DNA of 64,000 nucleotides from positions 1,054,001 through 1,118,000 of the forward strand of contig NZ_AP025460.1 in NCBI RefSeq assembly GCF_024347315.1, given 5' to 3'. Positions 45,310-55,342 of this stretch are shown here, one piece after another; position 1 is the stretch's first letter, and each line of letters opens with the position of its first letter. The position numbers and the translations under genes were made by a program. This DNA is from Vibrio atlanticus (GTDB lineage Bacteria; Pseudomonadota; Gammaproteobacteria; Enterobacterales; Vibrionaceae). Under the pieces are notes generated by a model, which saw only the letters and a list, made by a program, of their open reading frames with translations, was not told where the DNA came from and did no database searches.

Positions 45310-46746
45310 TTAAGCTTGTTGCTTGCTCAGTTCAACGGCTTCTTCAGTTTCAAGCGCTGGTGCTGTTGGTTCACATTTATCAACGAACCAACCCATGTAA
45401 GACGTTACGATAGTCACGAGGATACAGATGAAGCTCAACCACATGAACGGAGCGTAAGAGAGCGTTGCGACACCAAGAATACTTGCCATGTAGATGCCGT
45501 TGTCACTCCAAGGAACCATGCCTGAAGTTAACGTGCCACCGAACTCAGCGTTACGAGATAGATTTTTACGTTGGTAACCTAAACGGTCGTAGTTTTTCGC
45601 ACAGATTTTTGGCGTTAGGATTAACGATACGTACATTGCAGAACCGAATACGTTACCCATGAAGGCCGTACCGATCGTGCTTGTTGCTAGAGAGCCTGCG
45701 CTATTTACTCGGCGCTCGAACACCTTAGCAATCGTCTCTAATACGCCCACTTTATCCAGTAAGCCACCAAAACCTAAACCAAACACAATTACCGCTACCG
45801 AACCAAGCATTGAAGACATGCCGCCACGGTTAAGAATCGAGTCAATAAACTCTACGCCAGAGGAGATAGAGAACGGTGCCCAAGCAGTATTGAATGCCGT
45901 TAGGAAATCGATATCTTGGATCATGACTGCCCAGATAATACCTAGCAGAGAACCGAAGCTGATTACCGGGAATGAAGGCATGCGGAAAGCCAACAGACCA
46001 AGCACGATCAGTACTGGGACAAATGAGTAAGGCGTGATGTAGAACTGAACTTCCATTGCTTTGATTACAGAATCTACTTGGCTCATGTCAACGTTGCCCG
46101 CGTAGTGGAAACCAAACGCAGTAAACATGATGCCAGTAATCACGTAACTGATTAACGCAACTGGCAGCATGCCCTTGATGTGCTCAACCACTTCAACACC
46201 AGACATTGAAGAAGCCAGAATCACTGAATCCGAAAGTGGAGACATCTTGTCACCGAAGTAACAGCCTGACAGTACTGCACCTGCAGTAATCGGTGCTGGA
46301 ACACCTAGACCTTGGCCTATGCCCATCATCGCGATACCTGCTGTACCCGCGGCGCCCCAAGAAGTACCAGTTGCCAATGCGGTTAGAGAACAGATAATCA
46401 TGGTCGCTAAAAGGAAGATAGAAGGGTGGATTGCTTTCAGACCATAGTAAATGATAGTAGGTACGATCCCGCCTGAGATCCAAGTACCAACAAGAGCGCC
46501 AACGGCTAAAAGTATTAAAACCGCGCCTAAGCCATTGGATATTCCTTTGAGTGCCGCTTTTTCTAAGTCTTTGTATTCGTGGCCAAGGCGAATACCGAGA
46601 ACCATGATAATGAACCAGCCAATATACAAGGCAAGTTGAATTGGAAGGTCAAGCTTTGCAGTAAAGGAAAAAGCAAGGGATAGAAATAATCCTAACGCGA
46701 TGAATACCTGCAATAGGTTCGGTAGGCGAGTTTTACTCTGCTTCAT
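45310..46746 (-). CDS. nhaC: NhaC-family Na+/H+ antiporter
   Basis: This is a 478-residue inner-membrane protein with about 11-12 helices. Family strings are ATGTSWGAAGTAGIAMMGIG, GCYFGDKMSPLSDSVILASSMSGVEV and MVPWSDNGIYMASILGV. NhaC carriers exchange Na+ for H+; some relatives move amino acids or malate/lactate, so the substrate is not certain. AGAGGC precedes the ATG. It is monocistronic. Confidence 0.88.
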   Translation of the reverse strand: MKQSKTRLPNLLQVFIALGLFLSLAFSFTAKLDLPIQLALYIGWFIIMVLGIRLGHEYKDLEKAALKGISNGLGAVLILLAVGALVGTWISGGIVPTIIYYGLKAIHPSIFLLATMIICSLTALATGTSWGAAGTAGIAMMGIGQGLGVPAPITAGAVLSGCYFGDKMSPLSDSVILASSMSGVEVVEHIKGMLPVALISYVITGIMFTAFGFHYAGNVDMSQVDSVIKAMEVQFYITPYSFVPVLIVLGLLAFRMPSFPVISFGSLLGIIWAVMIQDIDFLTAFNTAWAPFSISSGVEFIDSILNRGGMSSMLGSVAVIVFGLGFGGLLDKVGVLETIAKVFERRVNSAGSLATSTIGTAFMGNVFGSAMYVSLILTPKICAKNYDRLGYQRKNLSRNAEFGGTLTSGMVPWSDNGIYMASILGVATLSYAPFMWLSFICILVTIVTSYMGWFVDKCEPTAPALETEEAVELSKQQA

Positions 46747-47246
46747 AAAAGCCTCTTGTGATTTCGAGCATTTATAGTGCTTCGTTATGGTGTGTGGTGC
46801 AAAACGGACACTACAGTAATTAGTTTATTATATCGAAAAAATACGTCCAAGTTGTGATATTTGACTGCTAACGCAGTTAATCATGGTTTCATTATCTGAA
46901 ATGTTGTTAAATTCATGGTTGTTACATGTTGAAACTTGTCGCACGTTGTTTTCGTTTTGTGAAGTATTATTCTGGATAGTATTGATTAAAAAGAGGGATT
47001 TACTGTTTGTGACGCGAGTGGGATTAAGCTGCTTTGGCGATGCAAATGTTTGAATTTGAGGGTAATGGGCGTTTTATCAATGAGGTGGATATTAAATGTC
47101 GATACAGGGATAACTGCACGATTCATTGCGTTCACTTAAAAGAAACGAAAAAGTTACACTTTTTGACAAAAAGCACTTGAGTTCTGTTTCTGAAAAACTT
47201 ATAGATGGGGGAGAGTAATTTTTAATTTATACATGGAGAGTGAGCG
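46747..47246. other. 500-bp intergenic region between nhaC and asd
   Basis: It must hold both divergent promoters. TTGACA lies at about 47163 ahead of asd. A 46-codon open frame (47040-47180, MQMFEFEGNGRF...) with three cysteines is present but lacks a ribosome site. No riboswitch could be recognised. Confidence 0.4.
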
Positions 47247-48365
47247 ATGAGAGTAGGTCTAGTTGGTTGGCGCGGTATGGTTGGTTCTGTATTGATGCAA
47301 CGTATGGTTGAAGAGAAAGATTTCGACTTGATTGAACCGGTTTATTACAGTACGTCTCTGATTGGTATTCCTGCCCCTGTTTTGGGTGGTAAAGATGCGG
47401 GTCTACTTCAAGACGCTTTTGATATTGATAGCCTAAAACAGCTTGATGCGGTGATTACCTGTCAAGGCGGAGACTACACCTCAAAAGTATACCCAGCACT
47501 GCGTCAAGCAGGTTGGAAAGGCTACTGGATTGATGCGGCTTCTACCTTACGTATGGACGCGGATTCAATCATCACTCTTGATCCTGTTAATTTGGCTCAA
47601 ATCCAACAAGGCATCCACGGCGGGACTAACACTTTCGTAGGCGGTAACTGTACTGTGAGCTTAATGCTTATGGCTTTGGGTGGTCTATACGAGAAAGGCA
47701 TGGTTGAGTGGATGAGTGCCATGACTTACCAAGCCGCTTCAGGTGCGGGCGCTAAGAACATGCGTGAACTGATCTCACAAATGGGTGTGATCAACGACAG
47801 CGTAAGTTCTGAGTTAGCGAACCCTTCAAGTTCAATTCTTGATATCGATAAGAAAGTCGCTGATACCATTCGTTCATCTTCATTTCCAACCGATCAGTTC
47901 GGTGCTCCGCTTGCGGGCTCACTGATTCCTTGGATCGATGTGAAGCGTGAAAACGGTCAAAGCAAAGAAGAGTGGAAAGCCGGCGTTGAAGCGAACAAGA
48001 TTCTTGGCCTAGATGGTCAGCCAATCCCAATTGATGGCACTTGTGTACGAATCGGTGCAATGCGTTGTCATGCTCAAGCACTAACGATTAAGCTTAAGCA
48101 AGACGTGCCTATGGACGAGATCGAAGAGATCATCGCGACGCACAATGATTGGGTTAAAGTGGTTCCTAATGACCGAGACATCACTGCGCAGGAGCTAACA
48201 CCAGCGAAAGTAACAGGCACTATGTCTGTACCAGTCGGTCGTCTGCGTAAGATGTCTATGGGTAACGACTTCCTGAACGCGTTCACTGTCGGTGACCAAT
48301 TACTTTGGGGTGCTGCAGAACCACTACGTCGTACTTTGCGCATTATCCTTGCTGAGAAAGCGTAA
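47247..48365 (+). CDS. asd: Aspartate-semialdehyde dehydrogenase
   Basis: The 372-residue enzyme (E. coli 367) reduces aspartyl phosphate to the semialdehyde with NADPH, the branch point to lysine/DAP, methionine and threonine. The NADP motif is [14 protein letters not shown], the catalytic cysteine is in [11 protein letters not shown], and the histidine region is [30 protein letters not shown] precedes the ATG. Confidence 0.96.
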   Translation: MRVGLVGWRGMVGSVLMQRMVEEKDFDLIEPVYYSTSLIGIPAPVLGGKDAGLLQDAFDIDSLKQLDAVITCQGGDYTSKVYPALRQAGWKGYWIDAASTLRMDADSIITLDPVNLAQIQQGIHGGTNTFVGGNCTVSLMLMALGGLYEKGMVEWMSAMTYQAASGAGAKNMRELISQMGVINDSVSSELANPSSSILDIDKKVADTIRSSSFPTDQFGAPLAGSLIPWIDVKRENGQSKEEWKAGVEANKILGLDGQPIPIDGTCVRIGAMRCHAQALTIKLKQDVPMDEIEEIIATHNDWVKVVPNDRDITAQELTPAKVTGTMSVPVGRLRKMSMGNDFLNAFTVGDQLLWGAAEPLRRTLRIILAEKA

Positions 48366-48404
48366 TCGGCAAGATTGCTTAAATTCTATTAGCTGATAAA
48401 CCGA

Positions 48405-48436
48405 AAGGGTTGACGATAAACGTCAACCCTTTTTAG
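48405..48436 (+). terminator. Terminator of asd
   Basis: The stem AAAGGGTTGACG/CGTCAACCCTTT has a short loop and T-run, 40 bp past the stop codon. Confidence 0.85.
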
Positions 48437-48503
48437 TTTATTGATATCTCGTTATTCGGCCCTCGAAACGGCCCTTAAATCTCTTCGCATCTCGTGTCTG
48501 CTT

Positions 48504-49376
48504 TTATTTCTCTTCAGTAACGACACGCTTGTCGGGGTCTGCCAATTCACTCGCACAGTGTTTGCAATACATAGCATCCGAATCATGGCCGGCGCGGTTA
48601 CAGTTCGGACACTTTACCAACTCTTTGTGCGAGTTCATCTCATTGCTCAGCTCTGCAGTAATAATCCCTGTAGGTACCGCTAAAATAGAGTAACCCAATA
48701 GCATGGTCAGAGAAGCGATCGCTTTACCTAATGCGGTTTGAGGGATCATGTCACCGTAGCCAACCGTCGTAATGGTTACGATTGCCCAATAAATACTGTG
48801 GGGAATACTTGTAAAGCCATTTTCTGGCCCTTCAATAACAAAGATAAGCGCGCCGAAGATAACAACTAAGATGCCAACTGTGCTGAAAAAGATCAGTATC
48901 TTTCGTCTTGCCATTAACAGTGAACGTAACAGAATGTTTGAATCTTGCAGGTAGCGAACCAGTTTTAGGATTCGGAAGATACGCATCACTCGCAGCAGTC
49001 TCACCACACCCATAAATGAAGCGCCTGGGAAGATGATCGCTAGGTAGGTCGGAAGAATCGCCAATAGGTCCACGACACCATAAAAGCTGGTGGCATAAGA
49101 TTTTGGTTTCGGAGAACAATAGAGCCTTAACAAATACTCAAGAGTGAAGAGAGCAGTAAAAGTGTATTCAATATAACGCAGCTGCTGTGACCATTCGGTC
49201 ATGACATTAGGGATGGACTCTAAGATCAGAACCAATAGCGAAGCCAAGATTGCAACGATCAGAGAAATATCAAATGCACGTCCGGCTGGCGTGTGAGTAC
49301 CAAAGATAATGACGTACAAATGATGCTTGAGTGGCTTGCGTGACATAAGGAGAGATTCATCTTTTGTTAAATGCAT
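48504..49376 (-). CDS. Voltage-gated K+ channel with C-terminal zinc ribbon
   Basis: The 290-residue protein (280 if it starts at the ATG at 49346) has six membrane helices. An S4 voltage sensor with regular arginines (VVRLLRVMRIFRILKLVRYLQ) and the selectivity filter TTVGYGDMIP are visible. The C-terminus is a short zinc-ribbon-like tail, CPNC...CKHC, suggesting a metal- or redox-sensitive gate. Neither candidate start has a clear ribosome site. Confidence 0.87.
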   Translation of the reverse strand: MHLTKDESLLMSRKPLKHHLYVIIFGTHTPAGRAFDISLIVAILASLLVLILESIPNVMTEWSQQLRYIEYTFTALFTLEYLLRLYCSPKPKSYATSFYGVVDLLAILPTYLAIIFPGASFMGVVRLLRVMRIFRILKLVRYLQDSNILLRSLLMARRKILIFFSTVGILVVIFGALIFVIEGPENGFTSIPHSIYWAIVTITTVGYGDMIPQTALGKAIASLTMLLGYSILAVPTGIITAELSNEMNSHKELVKCPNCNRAGHDSDAMYCKHCASELADPDKRVVTEEK

Positions 49377-49494
49377 TAACAGTCATTATACAAGCTTCAT
49401 AATAACGAGGCGAGTGAAAGCCCAATTGCTTTACTCGCCTCATCTATATTGCAATATTGTTGCCCTTTATAGAGCAACGGATTACCGTTAAACG

Positions 49495-50133
49495 TTATGC
49501 CAAACCTGGGAACAAATTACGTAGGCCATTGGCGATGAACTCGATGCCCAATGCGCCAAGAATCAAGCCCATGATACGCGTGATCACGTTGATACCCGTT
49601 TGACCTAAAAAGCGAACGATAACTGGTGCTGAACGGAACAAAAGCCAAGAGCAGGTTGCAAACGCAATGATACTAATACCGATGCCGACCGTATCAATAG
49701 CAGCAGGGTAACGAGATCCGTAAACAATGGTCGAGCTGATTGCCCCAGGGCCCGCCATTAATGGCATCGCAAGAGGAACAACACCGATTTGCTCTTTGCT
49801 GATGTATTCAGATTTCTCTTGTTTATTCTGCTTATCTTCACCGAGCTTACCGCTCATCATCGAAAATGCGATGCTCAATAATAGCAAACCACCTGCAACA
49901 CGAAATGAATCCAGCGAGATGCTAAACATATCAAGCAGCATTTGCCCCGCGACAAGCGACACAATCAGGATAACGGCAACAGCAATGTTGGCTTGTAATG
50001 CGGTCCTGTTCCTCTCTTCTGGCGGCATATGTGCAGTAAGGGAAACAAAAACAGGCATGATGCCGATTGGGTTTACGGCAGCAACAAGCCCAAGGAAGAA
50101 TTGCATAAAAATTGCGAGTTCTAAGCCTTGCAT
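49495..50133 (-). CDS. MarC-family (UPF0056) membrane protein, YchE-like
   Basis: The 212-residue inner-membrane protein has six helices and the family strings AAVNPIGIMPVFVSLTAHM and PLAMPLMAGPGAISSTIVYG. It sits beside adhE, as ychE does in E. coli. The transport substrate is not established. GGAG precedes the start. Confidence 0.88.
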   Translation of the reverse strand: MQGLELAIFMQFFLGLVAAVNPIGIMPVFVSLTAHMPPEERNRTALQANIAVAVILIVSLVAGQMLLDMFSISLDSFRVAGGLLLLSIAFSMMSGKLGEDKQNKQEKSEYISKEQIGVVPLAMPLMAGPGAISSTIVYGSRYPAAIDTVGIGISIIAFATCSWLLFRSAPVIVRFLGQTGINVITRIMGLILGALGIEFIANGLRNLFPGLA

Positions 50134-50773
50134 GAGAGCGATCTCCAGTTAGCGAATTTTAAGGTTGAAGGTTTGATTCGGTGAATAGTCTGAGCGCGTA
50201 ATGTAAGGGACAAATCGGATTTGCACGAATGAAAAAAACTAACCTGAAATAGGGGATTATTTTTAGAAAAACTAATTGAATATCACTTTTGTATTGGCGG
50301 TGTTGCGAGTTGGTTGTTAGTGTTTCATTTTGTAATTTATTATCGAGTAACTGTTAACTGCCGCACGAATTTAATAAAAATTATGTCAAAATCTAGCCCG
50401 TGCAACGGTATGGATATACTCTCAGTAGCACGAATATGGCTGTATACATGTAATTTAACTGACTAAAAATGAAACTTTTTTACAGTTTATGACTCTATGT
50501 AGAAAAAGTTTGTCTGTTTGCTTGTTTTTTGAACTAACGAAAAGTGTGATTTTAATCTATATAAATCATCATCTTAAGTGTGTTTTTGCGATTGCCTTAC
50601 TACTTTTTGGTTAATTCTTTTTGGGTAACTGATCTGGGTCAATTTTTTTCACACTGTGAAATAATATACTCAGTCCTGAAAGCAATTTACTAAGAACGTT
50701 GTTGTTTGAGGTTAAAAGCAAGCAGCGAAATTAATAAAAAGTTTTTAATATTTATTATTTTAGGAGATCCACC
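50134..50773 (+). promoter_or_regulatory. Long upstream region of adhE
   Basis: These 640 bp have no supported gene. A sequence CTGATCTGGGTCAA at 50629-50642 matches the FNR/CRP-type TTGAT-N4-ATCAA at 8 of 10 positions, and a palindrome TTTCACACTGTGAAA follows at about 50647-50661. AGGAG at 50762 is the adhE ribosome site. Anaerobic control is expected from E. coli adhE. Confidence 0.55.
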
Positions 50774-53482
50774 ATGCCTGTAACTAACTTAGCGGAACTT
50801 GATGCTCTAGTAGCACGCGTTAAAGCAGCACAAGAAGAGTTTGCAACATTCTCTCAAGAGAAAGTAGACGCAATCTTCCGCGCAGCTTCTCTTGCTGCTA
50901 ACCACGCTCGTATCCCACTTGCACAACAAGCAGTTGCTGAATCTGGAATGGGTATTGTTGAAGATAAGGTTATCAAAAACCACTTTGCATCTGAATTTAT
51001 CTACAACAAATACAAAGACGAAAAAACATGTGGCATTCTTGATGAAGATGAAAGCCTAGGCACAATGACTATCGCTGAGCCTGTAGGTATCATCTGTGGT
51101 ATCGTTCCAACAACGAACCCAACTTCTACAGCAATCTTCAAATCTCTAATCTCTCTTAAAACACGTAACGGCATCATCTTCTCGCCACACCCACGTGCAA
51201 AGAACTCAACTAACGACGCAGCGAAGCTTGTTCTAGACGCAGCTGTAGCAGCGGGTGCACCAAAAGACATCATCGGTTGGATCGACCAACCATCTGTAGA
51301 GCTTTCTAACGCGCTGATGAAGCACGACGGTATCGCACTTATCCTTGCTACTGGTGGTCCAGGCATGGTTAAAGCAGCATACTCTTCTGGTAAGCCTGCT
51401 ATCGGTGTTGGTGCTGGTAACGTTCCTGTAGTTATCGATGAAACAGCTGACATCAAACGTGCAGTAGCATCTATCCTTATGTCTAAAACATTCGATAACG
51501 GTGTTGTATGTGCTTCTGAGCAAGCTGCAATCGTAGTTAGCGAAGTATATGACGAAGTTAAAGAGCGTTTTGCTTCTCACAAAGCTCACGTTTTATCTAA
51601 AGCTGACGCAGATAAAGTACGTAAAGTTCTTCTTATCGACGGCAACCTAAACGCTAAAATCGTAGGTCAACCTGCTCCAGCAATCGCTGAAATGGCAGGT
51701 GTTAAAGTTCCTGCTGATACAAAAGTACTTGTAGGTGAAGGCCTTGGTAAAGTTTCTTACGATGACGAATTTGCTCACGAGAAACTGTCTCCAACTTTAG
51801 GTCTATTCCGCGCAGACGATTTCGAAGACGCTGTTGCTCAAGCAGTAACTATGGTTGAAATCGGTGGTATCGGTCACACATCTGGCCTTTACACTAACCA
51901 AGACGTAAACGCAGACCGCATCCGTTACTTCGGTGACAAGATGAAGACGGCTCGTATCCTAATCAACATCCCGACTACTCACGGTGGTATCGGTGACCTT
52001 TACAACTTCAACGTTGCACCTTCTCTAACTCTAGGTTGTGGTTCATGGGGTGGTAACTCTATCTCTGAGAACGTAGGTCCTAAGCACCTTATCAACAAGA
52101 AAACTGTAGCGAAGCGAGCTGAAAACATGTTGTGGCACAAACTACCTAAGTCTATCTACTTCCGTCGTGGCAGCCTTCCAATCGCTATGAGCGACCTAGA
52201 AGGTAAGAAACGCGCATTCCTAGTAACGGACCGTTTCCTATTCAACAACGGTTACGCAGACGATGTAGTACAAATTCTGAAAGCGCAAGGTATTGAAGTT
52301 CAAGTATTCTTCGATGTAGAAGCGGATCCAACACTGTCTGTTGTTGAGAAAGGCGCTGAAGCAATGAAGAGCTTCCAACCTGACGTAATCCTTGCTCTAG
52401 GTGGCGGTTCTCCAATGGATGCAGCTAAGATCATGTGGGTTATGTACGAGCATCCAGAAACTCACTTCGAAGAACTAGCAATGCGCTTTATGGATATCCG
52501 TAAACGTATCTACAAGTTCCCTAAAATGGGTAAAAAAGCTGAGCTAGTATGTATCACTACTACTTCAGGTACGGGTTCAGAAGTTACGCCATTCGCGGTT
52601 GTTACTGACGACAAAACAGGTGCTAAGTACCCACTAGCAGATTACGAAATCACGCCAAACATGGCTGTTGTTGATGCTAACCTAGTAATGAACATGCCTA
52701 AGTCTCTAACAGCGTTCGGTGGTTACGATGCAGTAACTCACGCTCTTGAAGCTTACGTATCAGTTCTTGCGAACGAATACTCAGATGGTCAAGCTCTACA
52801 AGCTCTTAAGATGCTTAAAGAATACCTACCATCAAGCTACAAAAACGGTTCAGCAGACCCAATCGCTCGTGAGAAAGTACACAACGCTGCAACGATTGCT
52901 GGTATTGCCTTTGCGAACGCATTCCTAGGTGTATGTCACTCAATGGCTCACAAAATTGGTGCTGAGTTCCACCTACCACACGGTCTTGCAAACGCACTAC
53001 TTATCTCAAACGTTGTACGTTACAACGCGAACGATAACCCAACTAAGCAGACTGCATTCTCTCAGTACGACCGCCCACAAGCACGTCGTCGTTACGCTGA
53101 AGTTGCTGACCACCTAGGCCTAAGCCAAGCTGGTGACCGTACTGCTCAGAAGATTGAACGTCTACTGACTTGGTTAGAAGAGCTTAAAGTTGACCTAGAC
53201 ATCCCACTGTCTATCCAAGCTGCGGGTGTTAACGAGTCTGACTTCATCGCTAAACTAGACGAGCTAGCTGTTGAAGCGTTCGATGACCAGTGTACAGGTG
53301 CTAACCCACGTTACCCTCTAATTACTGAGCTTAAAGAAGTTCTAACAACGTCTTACTTCGGTAAAGCATACGTTGAAGGTGAAACTTTTGAAGGTACGAC
53401 TGTAATTTTGAAGAAAGCTGACCAAAAGCCAGCTGAAGAAAAAGCAGCACCAAAAGCTAAAAAAGAAAAAGCTAACGCATAA
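50774..53482 (+). CDS. adhE: Bifunctional acetaldehyde-CoA/alcohol dehydrogenase
   Basis: The 902-residue fermentation enzyme reduces acetyl-CoA to acetaldehyde and then ethanol with NADH, and forms spirosomes in E. coli. The N-terminal ALDH domain has its catalytic cysteine in NGVVCASEQA. The C-terminal iron-dependent ADH domain has GGGSPMDAAK, TTSGTGSEVTPF, HALEAYVS and HSMAHKIGAEFHLPHG with the metal ligands. A lysine/alanine-rich tail of about 20 residues extends past the E. coli end. Codon bias suggests high expression. Confidence 0.96.
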   Translation: MPVTNLAELDALVARVKAAQEEFATFSQEKVDAIFRAASLAANHARIPLAQQAVAESGMGIVEDKVIKNHFASEFIYNKYKDEKTCGILDEDESLGTMTIAEPVGIICGIVPTTNPTSTAIFKSLISLKTRNGIIFSPHPRAKNSTNDAAKLVLDAAVAAGAPKDIIGWIDQPSVELSNALMKHDGIALILATGGPGMVKAAYSSGKPAIGVGAGNVPVVIDETADIKRAVASILMSKTFDNGVVCASEQAAIVVSEVYDEVKERFASHKAHVLSKADADKVRKVLLIDGNLNAKIVGQPAPAIAEMAGVKVPADTKVLVGEGLGKVSYDDEFAHEKLSPTLGLFRADDFEDAVAQAVTMVEIGGIGHTSGLYTNQDVNADRIRYFGDKMKTARILINIPTTHGGIGDLYNFNVAPSLTLGCGSWGGNSISENVGPKHLINKKTVAKRAENMLWHKLPKSIYFRRGSLPIAMSDLEGKKRAFLVTDRFLFNNGYADDVVQILKAQGIEVQVFFDVEADPTLSVVEKGAEAMKSFQPDVILALGGGSPMDAAKIMWVMYEHPETHFEELAMRFMDIRKRIYKFPKMGKKAELVCITTTSGTGSEVTPFAVVTDDKTGAKYPLADYEITPNMAVVDANLVMNMPKSLTAFGGYDAVTHALEAYVSVLANEYSDGQALQALKMLKEYLPSSYKNGSADPIAREKVHNAATIAGIAFANAFLGVCHSMAHKIGAEFHLPHGLANALLISNVVRYNANDNPTKQTAFSQYDRPQARRRYAEVADHLGLSQAGDRTAQKIERLLTWLEELKVDLDIPLSIQAAGVNESDFIAKLDELAVEAFDDQCTGANPRYPLITELKEVLTTSYFGKAYVEGETFEGTTVILKKADQKPAEEKAAPKAKKEKANA

Positions 53483-53543
53483 TAAGTAAGCATTAGTTTG
53501 AGATAGGTTTTCGCTAGCACGATACTTATCTATCGGGAAATTC

Positions 53544-53575
53544 AAAGCCCCAACCGAAAGGTTGGGGCTTTTTTT
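53544..53575 (+). terminator. Terminator of adhE
   Basis: The stem AAGCCCCAACC/GGTTGGGGCTT has loop GAAA, a stable tetraloop, followed by T7. Confidence 0.92.
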
Positions 53576-53629
53576 ATGTGAATTGAAATAGGCTTATTTT
53601 TTATTATCCATTTACACCTCCGCAGACGC

Positions 53630-54313
53630 TTACACCTCTGCAGCTACAACCCGTCCACTAAAGTAATCATTAGAGACAATGTATTCCGTTGTTCTGGTCA
53701 GTTCGTCTTGCAGTTGTGCCCAGTGACACCCATTGAGCTTGCCTTCGGAGTTATGAACGGCAGGGACAACACCGCCGACTCGAATACCAAATGGCGTCAG
53801 TTCTTTCGCCCAGCTATGGGTAAAGCCGGTAATCATGGAGTTTGCGCTCTCTAAGCCTGACACATCATGAAAGTCATCGTGAGATATCACATTCACAATC
53901 ACGCCTTCTTTGTCTTGCTCTCGTAACCTCTCTGCACTGATTTGCCCAAATGCGAAAAGGGTCGATGCCATAGCAGACAGATCATTGATAAAGCTACTGA
54001 CAGGCTGATCGCCAATTAGACTAGGCATTGGGGAACTTATCCAATTATTGACCAGAACATCGGGTGTAGTGTTAAAGGTGGCTTGAATAAAATCAAATAC
54101 GCTGAGAATAGCTTGGCTGTCATTCCCCTCGAGCGTGTAATGGTAAACAGAGTCGGAGAAGCGGGCGCATTGTAAATAAGTCGCCTGAAGTGCTTTTGCG
54201 TCTTTATCACAAAGGATGACAGTGGCTCCAAGGTTAACAAAGTGATTCGCAATCGTTCCTCCCAATCGCGAGCCGGCAGATGTTACCAATATAATTGAGC
54301 TTTTTATTTCCAT
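53630..54313 (-). CDS. Degenerate short-chain dehydrogenase-like protein
   Basis: The 227-residue protein keeps the SDR fold, but its key motifs are altered. TSAGSRLG replaces TGxxxGIG, VNNWIS replaces NNAG, and the stretch ESANSMITGFTHSWAKEL lacks the Tyr-x3-Lys catalytic pair. It probably does not act as a normal oxidoreductase; an NAD-sensing or structural role is possible. It is convergent with adhE and monocistronic. Confidence 0.7.
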   Translation of the reverse strand: MEIKSSIILVTSAGSRLGGTIANHFVNLGATVILCDKDAKALQATYLQCARFSDSVYHYTLEGNDSQAILSVFDFIQATFNTTPDVLVNNWISSPMPSLIGDQPVSSFINDLSAMASTLFAFGQISAERLREQDKEGVIVNVISHDDFHDVSGLESANSMITGFTHSWAKELTPFGIRVGGVVPAVHNSEGKLNGCHWAQLQDELTRTTEYIVSNDYFSGRVVAAEV

Positions 54314-54591
54314 CCCAGTACCTAAGCAAATCGTCCATGTTGGATAAGGATGGGTTAAATTTCATACAGCGGGTGTGAATTGGCTCAAACTAAGGTGTAC
54401 CCATTGATAACTTTTTATGAACTTTGTGGCAGGTCACATTTTGCAGTAACTTCAAGTGTTAACCGACATCTCCGGTTTTGATGATGACCAAAGGTGATGG
54501 TTCATATTGCCTGCATCAATAATTAAAAAAGCGAGATCGAACAAAGAGTAGTCGCGAATATTGAGCGAGAAAGAGGAAGGCTAGGCGGCGG

Positions 54592-55095
54592 CTATACTTG
54601 CGCCTGAATCTGATACTGACGTTGAGCTGTCGACAGCTCGTTGTAGAGCGTCGCATTTGGTAAATCAGGTAACTGTTTACTTGCCAGTTTACGCCGGTCA
54701 TGACCAGAAAGGTTTTGGTAAACCTCTTCAGGGAAGTCGGCGGTATCTTCTGGCATGAAAGCAAGTGCTTCAGGCTTCAAGTAGTGGCTTAGCTTGGCGC
54801 TGGCAAGGCTAGCTTGATGAAAGTGATTCGATTGTTGCGCTGAAATTTCATACGACGATTGGTTTGAACGCAGTTGTTGCGGTTCTGCTACGCCAAATTG
54901 CTTACGTAGGCGATCTTCAGTCGTTTTAGTGACGTCAATGGTGTCGATGGGAGTACAGTCGCGAACATCATTAGAAAACATAGATAACAGCAACGCAAAA
55001 TCTGCACGGCGACCTTGCTCAACCGCTTGGCTGATCCCGATGCCGAACTTCAGTTCGTTGATGATTCCTGCTTTGTCTAAAGTATGTATTTGCAT
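54592..55095 (-). CDS. Hypothetical protein (cytosolic)
   Basis: The 167-residue protein (MQIHTLDKAGIINELKFGIG...) has a GRRADFALLLSMFSND block, a polar linker and a C-terminal FPEEVYQNLSGHDRRKLASKQLPDL segment. I do not recognise the family. The ATG at 55095 follows GAGAGGC; the frame is open for 52 more codons upstream but without a ribosome site. Confidence 0.6.
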   Translation of the reverse strand: MQIHTLDKAGIINELKFGIGISQAVEQGRRADFALLLSMFSNDVRDCTPIDTIDVTKTTEDRLRKQFGVAEPQQLRSNQSSYEISAQQSNHFHQASLASAKLSHYLKPEALAFMPEDTADFPEEVYQNLSGHDRRKLASKQLPDLPNATLYNELSTAQRQYQIQAQV

Positions 55096-55273
55096 GCTGC
55101 CTCTCATTGGATACACCTTTAACGGCATGGAGTTGGCAAACTTTAGAGTTAAATTACAGGCAAATAACGAATTTATGTAGGGCGATTGAGAAAGGTAAGA
55201 ATAGGTTGAAAAGTAGGCTTGATCTGCTAGTTCGTTTCGCAATGTTCGCATTGATTAGAATACGACAGATACA

Positions 55274-55303
55274 AAAAAGCTCACGCCGAGGCATGAGCTT
55301 TCA
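55274..55303 (-). terminator. Terminator of sodB
   Basis: The stem AAAGCTCA/TGAGCTTT with an internal GCC/GGC has a T6 run on the minus strand. Confidence 0.7.
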
Positions 55304-55342
55304 ATAGATAACTCGCTATAAATAGCGCAGCGTAAGTAATAA

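Noticed and set aside
46747..46860. Lysine riboswitch ahead of nhaC
   Set aside because: Lysine-responsive leaders are known upstream of some NhaC-like genes, but none of the conserved boxes could be found here.
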